From Pedobacter sp. HMWF019 (GTDB lineage Bacteria > Bacteroidota > Bacteroidia > Sphingobacteriales > Sphingobacteriaceae): a DNA stretch of 36,204 bases. The notes below the pieces were generated by a model. That model was given only the letters and a program-made list of their open reading frames with translations. It searched no databases and was not told the DNA's origin. Positions 30,981-36,204 of the stretch are shown in pieces. The stretch is from assembly GCF_003061025.1 (NCBI RefSeq), contig NZ_QAIL01000161.1, positions 37,561-73,764 on the forward strand, read 5' to 3'. Made by a program: the position numbers and the translations under genes. The stretch's first letter is position 1. Each line of letters begins with the position of its first letter.

Positions 30981-32807
30981 TTAATACCCGGGATTTTGCT
31001 GACCTTTAATTTGGGAGTTGGAATTAAACTCATCTAGTGGTATTGGCCAGGAATAAGATTTTGCCTCATTAAACTGCAGACTCGGAGCTGTGATCGTGGA
31101 TCCAAAATAAGCTGCCTCCGAAGGTCCTATGCGCCAACGACATACATCAAACCACCATTGTCCTTCATTAAATAGTTCCGCCCAGCGTTCATAATACAAT
31201 GGATTTTTTCCCAAAACTGGATCATTAATGGCTTTGGTGTTTGCCGTCAGACTCTGGTAATCTACCGGAGAGGCGCCGTTTATAGGGTAATCATAAGCCC
31301 TTCGGTGCACTTTATTAATATATTCCAATGCAGTAGCCGCATCTCCACCACCTTTTGCTGCCTCCGCATACAATAAATAGACATCTGCCAGACGAAGGAA
31401 ATACCAGTTCCAGGCATCCGCCTGTACAGTTTCAATTTTATAAAAAAGAGCAGCATATTTACGATAACCCCAGCCATAGGTATTTACCTGCCCGGCAAGA
31501 TAAGGCGGTTTAGATACCGGTGCCCAATTGGTTCCATCAAACTTCAACGAATCCAGCCAAGGCTGTACCGTATTTACATACAATCTTGGATCGGCCAGTT
31601 TCTGGTCCCTAACATTCTGTGCCTGAATTTTATAAGCTGGATCCATCACCTTGGCCGGATTACTGTAACTAGCAGGTTTTGAGCTGTTGTATTTTGGATT
31701 GCTCACCAGGGTATAATAGCCAAGAGGATAACCAAAACGCTTAATATTCATATCATGAATGTCTCCGTTTCCGGTATAACCCAGCCCATGCGCTGCCGTT
31801 TCCGTGCCATCAGCGCCAAGCACATTTGGAGACCAGATCATCCCGTTCAACGTCGTAGCATTAGGATTAGGACCATACGGTCCGTAATTATTCTTACTAT
31901 CCTGATCTACATTCAGTTCAAACAACGATTCCTCATTGAATTCATTAGCCGTTATCCCAATAAAGGCATCCTTGTATTTTTCATAGGGCATCAAAGATTT
32001 ACCGCTGTTCTGGATCACGTCAAGCAATACGGTTTTGGCATTGTTCCAATCCTCGGTAAAAACATAAGCCTTACCAAGTAAACCTTTTGCTGCCCATTCA
32101 GAAATCCTTCCCAAATCTGTACCTGTCCACACTTTACCTTTAAGCAGATCTGCAGATTTTTTAAGATCACTCTCAATAAAATCCCATACCGCGCGGGTAG
32201 TTGCCCTTGGTTGCTGTGTGCTTTCTACAGTTTTAGGAAAAGTCTCGTACAATGGAATACCCATTTTGGCGGCATTGACACCACCCTGTTTAATATAACT
32301 CTCACCATAAAAACATTCCAGCTGGAAATAATAGAAAGCCCGGAGAAACAATGCCTGTCCACGTATATAATCGATGGTTTGTTTCTCAGAAGCAGAAGCA
32401 TAATTCTTTTCATAGAAATCAGCAGCCTCTAGTGTTACATTACAATTCTTAACTCCGGTATACAAGGCACTCCAGGCTTGGGAAGAGAACTGATTGGTTA
32501 CGCTGAGGTTATTGTTCATCCATTCCAGCCAGGTGGCATCTCCATAGTTCCCGTTAGAAGTGTGAACAGCGTTGGCCATAGCCTTCGGCATTAAATTAAA
32601 GCCATATAAAGCCAGACTCCTTAAATCAGAATAAGAGGGAGACAGGATACTTTGCAGATCATTGATGGTCTTTGGATAGGTACTGGTCGAATAAAGATCA
32701 GTTGGCCCTACCAAAGAAGGTGCTTTTTTACATCCGGTTGCAAAAAGCAACAGCAAAATGTATATATATAAGTTCTTAAACATGTGCATGAATTTTAAAT
32801 AGAACAT
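30981..32807 (-). CDS. susD: SusD/RagB-family outer-membrane glycan-binding lipoprotein
   Basis: 608 residues from ATG 32807, whose A is the last base of the SusC stop codon (TAATG), so translation is coupled. Alternative starts at 32789 or 32783 would give a more usual signal length (MHMFKNLY...). The lipoprotein signal ends in LLLLFATGC followed by Lys-Lys. The helical TPR-like N-terminal region includes IRGQALFLRAFYYFQLECFYGES, and the C-terminal RagB/SusD domain includes NWYFLRLADVYLLYAEAAKGGG and NPLYYERWAELFNEGQWWFDVCRWRIG. SusD caps the SusC barrel and binds the glycan. The GH97 neighbour suggests alpha-glucan or malto-oligosaccharide, but SusD sequence alone does not fix the substrate. 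The symbol marks the family. Confidence 0.93.
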   Translation of the reverse strand: MFYLKFMHMFKNLYIYILLLLFATGCKKAPSLVGPTDLYSTSTYPKTINDLQSILSPSYSDLRSLALYGFNLMPKAMANAVHTSNGNYGDATWLEWMNNNLSVTNQFSSQAWSALYTGVKNCNVTLEAADFYEKNYASASEKQTIDYIRGQALFLRAFYYFQLECFYGESYIKQGGVNAAKMGIPLYETFPKTVESTQQPRATTRAVWDFIESDLKKSADLLKGKVWTGTDLGRISEWAAKGLLGKAYVFTEDWNNAKTVLLDVIQNSGKSLMPYEKYKDAFIGITANEFNEESLFELNVDQDSKNNYGPYGPNPNATTLNGMIWSPNVLGADGTETAAHGLGYTGNGDIHDMNIKRFGYPLGYYTLVSNPKYNSSKPASYSNPAKVMDPAYKIQAQNVRDQKLADPRLYVNTVQPWLDSLKFDGTNWAPVSKPPYLAGQVNTYGWGYRKYAALFYKIETVQADAWNWYFLRLADVYLLYAEAAKGGGDAATALEYINKVHRRAYDYPINGASPVDYQSLTANTKAINDPVLGKNPLYYERWAELFNEGQWWFDVCRWRIGPSEAAYFGSTITAPSLQFNEAKSYSWPIPLDEFNSNSQIKGQQNPGY

Positions 32808-35800
32808 TAAAAAGTGATGTCCAGGCCAGCAGAATAAATCCGGGTCTGCGGATACTGAGAAACAGCATCTATGCCGCGGGTGGTTGGTCCGGGAAACCCC
32901 GCTGCAGAAAATGCAGCACCGAGTTCGGGATCAAGCCCGGAATATTTTGTAATGGTGAATAAATTGTTTCCCATTACAAAGACCCTTGCTTTTTTAATCC
33001 GCAACTTCTGAAGCACAGTATTGGAAAATGTATAGCCGATCTGTAAATTTTTCAATTTCAGATAGTCGCCCTTCTCCACAAAATAACTATTTACCGAACT
33101 GTAATTTTTATTGGGATCCAAAACAAAAGTTCCATTGCTCACCACGCCTAAACGCGGCTGATCTGTGAGCTGATTGTCTCCAAGGAAAGAGGCATTAAAT
33201 ACTTTAGAGGTGGTGTTGCCATCAGAAAATGGCGACATTTCATAAGCCTTCACACCATTAAACAGATCCACACCCGCCACTCCATTAAACAACATGGCTA
33301 CATCAAAACCTTTATAGTTTAAGCGCAGATTGATCCCGTAAACCAGTTTTGGATTAGGATTACCAATAACCTGACGATCCGCATCTGTAATATTATGGTT
33401 TCCATCCAGGTCTTCAAACTGCAGATCACCTGCACGGGAAGTTATCCCTCCTACTTTTTGTACAGCAGCATCCGCATCAGTTTTAAATATACCCAGTGAT
33501 TTGTATCCATAGAAGGAACCAAATGGCAGTCCGGCCCTGCTTATGGTAATGGTTTGATTAGGCATCATATTATACCCGGCATCGCCGCTGCTATAATAGT
33601 TATAACCATCATAAAGCGCACCAGTAGAAGTTCCATCCAATCGGGTTACTTTATTCTTATTGAACCCGGCAGTTACGCTTAAATCATACTCCAGTTCTCC
33701 TGATCTATTTCTGTAACCCAACATCAGATCTACCCCTTTATTATTAACCGCACCTATATTAGCAATATATGGGCTGGTAATTCCAGAGCTCAGGGAAACC
33801 GGAAGCGCATACAACATATCTACTGTATTTTTATTATACCATTCGGCGGTGAAGTAGAGTTTATTGTCAAAAAATGAAGCATCTAAACCAATATTAGTTT
33901 CTTTTACCGTTTCCCAGTGCAAATCCGGATTTGGTATAGCACCATAACTGTTACCCAGGATCAATGGAGCATTAGGCGCAAAATTCTGTCCACCGACACC
34001 ACTCTCTCCAAAACTTTTAAAAGGTCCGTATACCGCCAGATAAGAATAAGGGGCGATATTACTGTTTCCTAATTCACCATAACTTCCACGGATCTTCAAT
34101 AAACTTACTACAGGCAGTAGAGATTTGAAGAAAGGTTCTTCAAAAATATTCCAGCCGGCAGATGCGGCAGGGAATACACCTTTTTGTTTATTTGGGCCAA
34201 ATACGGTATAGTTTGCATCCTGTCTTAAAGAGCCTGATAGATAGTACCTGTTCCTGTAATTATAGTTTAATCTTCCAAAATACGATTGGATTAAACCGTT
34301 ATTATCATACTTACCATTGACAACATACTGGCTGGCTGATGTTGGAATTACAGAAAATCCAGGCTGTCCAATACTACCCACTGTGGTATTGATGTTGTCA
34401 AACTTACTGGTGATTTGTTCAAAACCAACGATGGCATTCAGATGGTGTTCTCCAAACGACTGATCATAGGTCAAAACATAATTGCTTAACAGTTGTCTGC
34501 TGTCTACACTGAGTTTATTAAGGGAATTATTGGCATTGGAAACAGAACCAATGGAAAATGCATCTTGAAAATAATTCTGAGCTTCATGATAGTAAGAATA
34601 ACCAAATGTGGTCCGGAAACTCAGGTGGAACGGAAGCAAAATATTTGCATAGACATTTCCCTGAAGGTTATTCTTGAAATCCTCAACATCTGCAGCATTA
34701 GCCGTACCCAAGGGATTAGGCCCCCCAAACGACAATCCGTTATAACCGCCAGGTGCAGTTCCATAAGAACCATCTTTATTATAGAGCGGAACAATTGGTA
34801 AAGTACGGAAGGGTGCATTGTGCAATTGTGCTTCTATACCAATAGGTGGTGCAGTTTGCCGTTGAGAGACCGACAGTTGTTCACCAATTTTTATGTATTT
34901 ACCTAAACTGTATTCTGTATTGACCCGAGCACCGGCAATATTGGAATAATTCCGGATATAGACTCCCTCCTGCTTATTGTAAAACCCAGATACCAGGTAA
35001 TTGACATCGGGAGAGGAACCAGCTACAGAAAGGTTATAATTTTGCTCCTTCGCATTTCTATACAGCACATCTACCCAATTGGTATTCGCCAGTGTATCCA
35101 GGTGCTGGGCGCCAGCAAAAAATTGCGGATGAACGATATTTTGCAATCTGATAAATCCATCCTTATCCAGCAATTGTATAGTTTTAGGCTTAGTAACTCC
35201 ATACCTGGCATTAAAATTAATGACCGGTGCGCCTGAGCCCCTCTTTGTCGTAATTACAATAACCCCTCCAGCTGCCGCAGAACCATAAATGGCCGCAGCG
35301 CTCGCATCCTTCAGTACATCAATCGAGGCAATATCCTGCACATTCAGGTTATTACCGTCAGGCATCCTTACCCCATCTACAATATACAATGGAACAGGTT
35401 GGTTTAAAGAAGAAAGGCCTCGGATGGTAATGCTCGGAGTAGCATCCGGTGCACCTGAATTCTTTACGATATCAACCCCCGCAATTCTGCCCTGCAAAGC
35501 TTCTGTAGGATTAGTAATAGGCTGGTCTTTAAAAATATCTCCTTTTACAGAAGCGATAGAACCAGTCAGATCTTTTCTCTTCTGGGTACCATACCCCACA
35601 ACAACCACTTCATTCAACTGTTTATTGTCTTCTTCCAGTACAACAGTACTATTATGATCTGAAACTTTGATTTCTCGGGAAAGGAAACCCAGCATAGAAA
35701 AGATAAGAACATCCGTTGAAGGGTTATTAACTTCTATACTATAATTACCTCTTTTATCTGTAAGCTGGCCAATACTAGTTCTTTTAACAAGGATACTTAC

Positions 35801-35929
35801 GCCTGGAAGCGGCGTTCCATTAGTGTCGGTGACCTTTCCGTTTACCGCAGTTTTCTGGGCCATGGCCCCAAGAGCAATAAACAGGGACAGCCAGCAAAAA
35901 CCTAATGATTTTTGTAATTTTTTGTTCAT
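32807..35929 (-). CDS. susC: SusC/RagA-family TonB-linked outer-membrane transporter
   Basis: 1040 residues from ATG 35929. The longer frame to 35974 adds residues in front of a clear signal peptide (MNKKLQKSLGFCWLSLFIAL...GAMAQ). After it come a CarboxypepD_reg-like domain (about 28-105, VNGKVTDTNGTPLPGVSILVKRT) and the motif LNEVVVVGYGTQKRKDLTGSI at the TonB-box/plug border. The plug carries the SusC signature PLYIVDGVRMPDGNNLNVQDIASIDVLKDASAAAIYGSAAAGGVIVITTKRG. A large barrel completes the protein. There is no FecR-interacting N-terminal STN domain, so sigma/anti-sigma control is not indicated. It imports glycan fragments captured by SusD. First gene of the operon; a 34-codon ORF lies in its leader. 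Confidence 0.95.
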   Translation of the reverse strand: MNKKLQKSLGFCWLSLFIALGAMAQKTAVNGKVTDTNGTPLPGVSILVKRTSIGQLTDKRGNYSIEVNNPSTDVLIFSMLGFLSREIKVSDHNSTVVLEEDNKQLNEVVVVGYGTQKRKDLTGSIASVKGDIFKDQPITNPTEALQGRIAGVDIVKNSGAPDATPSITIRGLSSLNQPVPLYIVDGVRMPDGNNLNVQDIASIDVLKDASAAAIYGSAAAGGVIVITTKRGSGAPVINFNARYGVTKPKTIQLLDKDGFIRLQNIVHPQFFAGAQHLDTLANTNWVDVLYRNAKEQNYNLSVAGSSPDVNYLVSGFYNKQEGVYIRNYSNIAGARVNTEYSLGKYIKIGEQLSVSQRQTAPPIGIEAQLHNAPFRTLPIVPLYNKDGSYGTAPGGYNGLSFGGPNPLGTANAADVEDFKNNLQGNVYANILLPFHLSFRTTFGYSYYHEAQNYFQDAFSIGSVSNANNSLNKLSVDSRQLLSNYVLTYDQSFGEHHLNAIVGFEQITSKFDNINTTVGSIGQPGFSVIPTSASQYVVNGKYDNNGLIQSYFGRLNYNYRNRYYLSGSLRQDANYTVFGPNKQKGVFPAASAGWNIFEEPFFKSLLPVVSLLKIRGSYGELGNSNIAPYSYLAVYGPFKSFGESGVGGQNFAPNAPLILGNSYGAIPNPDLHWETVKETNIGLDASFFDNKLYFTAEWYNKNTVDMLYALPVSLSSGITSPYIANIGAVNNKGVDLMLGYRNRSGELEYDLSVTAGFNKNKVTRLDGTSTGALYDGYNYYSSGDAGYNMMPNQTITISRAGLPFGSFYGYKSLGIFKTDADAAVQKVGGITSRAGDLQFEDLDGNHNITDADRQVIGNPNPKLVYGINLRLNYKGFDVAMLFNGVAGVDLFNGVKAYEMSPFSDGNTTSKVFNASFLGDNQLTDQPRLGVVSNGTFVLDPNKNYSSVNSYFVEKGDYLKLKNLQIGYTFSNTVLQKLRIKKARVFVMGNNLFTITKYSGLDPELGAAFSAAGFPGPTTRGIDAVSQYPQTRIYSAGLDITF

Positions 35930-35954
35930 GATGTTTAATTTGGTTAGTGGTTCT

Positions 35955-36059
35955 TTAAAAATAGTTAGATACAAACACGGACCTTAGTTGAAGCTTGGGT
36001 TTAAAAAGGCGGCCATACAGAAAATATGCCAGCCGGTAAAGTTCAAGATGAGTTTTCAT
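35955..36059 (-). CDS. Possible 34-residue leader ORF upstream of susC
   Basis: ATG at 36059 to TAA at 35955 encodes 34 residues, starting MKTHLELYRLAYFLYGRL and ending VFVSNYF. The stop is 25 bases before the SusC ATG, and the ORF begins about 22 bases after the predicted promoter's -7 box. The peptide is basic and aromatic (K, R, Y, F), with no signal peptide. It could be a translational-coupling or leader ORF, a small protein, or chance. Nothing else explains the 130-base leader. Confidence 0.4.
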   Translation of the reverse strand: MKTHLELYRLAYFLYGRLFKPKLQLRSVFVSNYF

Positions 36060-36080
36060 ATTTGGTTTGATTTATGAACT

Positions 36081-36111
36081 CAAAGAGACTCTATAAATAA
36101 ATAAGTCGCAA
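36081..36111 (-). promoter_or_regulatory. Probable promoter of the susC-susD-GH97 operon
   Basis: Minus strand TTG (36111-36109), 20-base spacer, TCTCTTTG (36088-36081). It differs from TTG-N19/20-TAnnTTTG by one base in the -7 box (C for A), which may make it activator-dependent. The expected start near 36075 gives a leader of about 145 nt before the SusC ATG. The rest of the region to the window end is AT-rich with no further feature seen. Confidence 0.5.
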
Positions 36112-36204
36112 TTTTCAAAAACAAAATATAAACCAAACACATCAATATCAATACTAAATACCTATTTATCAATTTATTACAAAACAATAACCACAATAAA
36201 ATAT

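Overview
The window looks like chromosomal DNA of a Bacteroidota member of the Pedobacter/Sphingobacteriaceae type. Supporting signs are a SusC/SusD pair, a hybrid two-component regulator propeller, FtsX/MacB-type permeases, lipoproteins with a Cys-Lys-Lys motif after the lipobox, AT-rich intergenic DNA, and several promoters of the phylum's TTG-N19/20-TAnnTTTG type. No rRNA, tRNA, IS element, prophage or CRISPR array was seen. Most genes are on the minus strand.

Layout, left to right. 1-1071 is the N-terminal propeller half of an HTCS-type sensor cut by the window edge. 1592-4461 is a redoxin-like gene followed by a hybrid histidine kinase. 4612-6990 is an FtsX/MacB-type permease with a likely sigma-54 promoter and two tandem operators. 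7306-8058 is an unknown membrane protein. 8204-8785 is an MGMT-type DNA repair gene on the plus strand. 8794-16805 is a six-gene minus-strand cluster: two paralogous TlpA-like thioredoxins, a YceI protein, a di-heme cytochrome c peroxidase, a TonB-dependent receptor and a DUF4397 lipoprotein. 17383-17739 is a single-domain response regulator, and 17894-19672 a DUF885 lipoprotein. 19779-21722 is a FadR-type regulator with an Fsr-like MFS exporter, sharing an operator motif. 21863-26468 holds a polysaccharide-lyase-like lipoprotein, an AsmA-family protein and a YbjJ-like MFS protein. 26555-28828 (plus strand) holds YtxH, a Xre/ParS-RES toxin-antitoxin pair and a CvfB-like RNA-binding protein. 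28859-35929 is a SusC-SusD-GH97 alpha-glucan utilisation operon.

The most interesting feature was not in the supplied gene models. Upstream of the six-gene cluster, a near-perfect promoter (17256-17285) drives a 30-codon ORF (17127-17219) with eight cysteines, seven of them in the last nine residues (CCCCRCCMC). Its last codons form the 5' arm of an intrinsic terminator (17114-17135). This looks like a polycysteine leader-peptide attenuator. It is followed by about 300 nt of structured leader with long inverted repeats and a possible loop-loop interaction. The cluster ends at a terminator inside the coding sequence of the convergent MGMT gene. My inference is that a periplasmic/outer-membrane redox and uptake operon is controlled by cysteine supply or by a thiol-reactive or metal signal.

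Other points are a two-copy repeat family with covarying hairpin arms lying just after stop codons (1505-1586 and 7200-7293), a 34-codon ORF between the promoter and susC, and several start sites corrected from upstream TTG codons to ATG.
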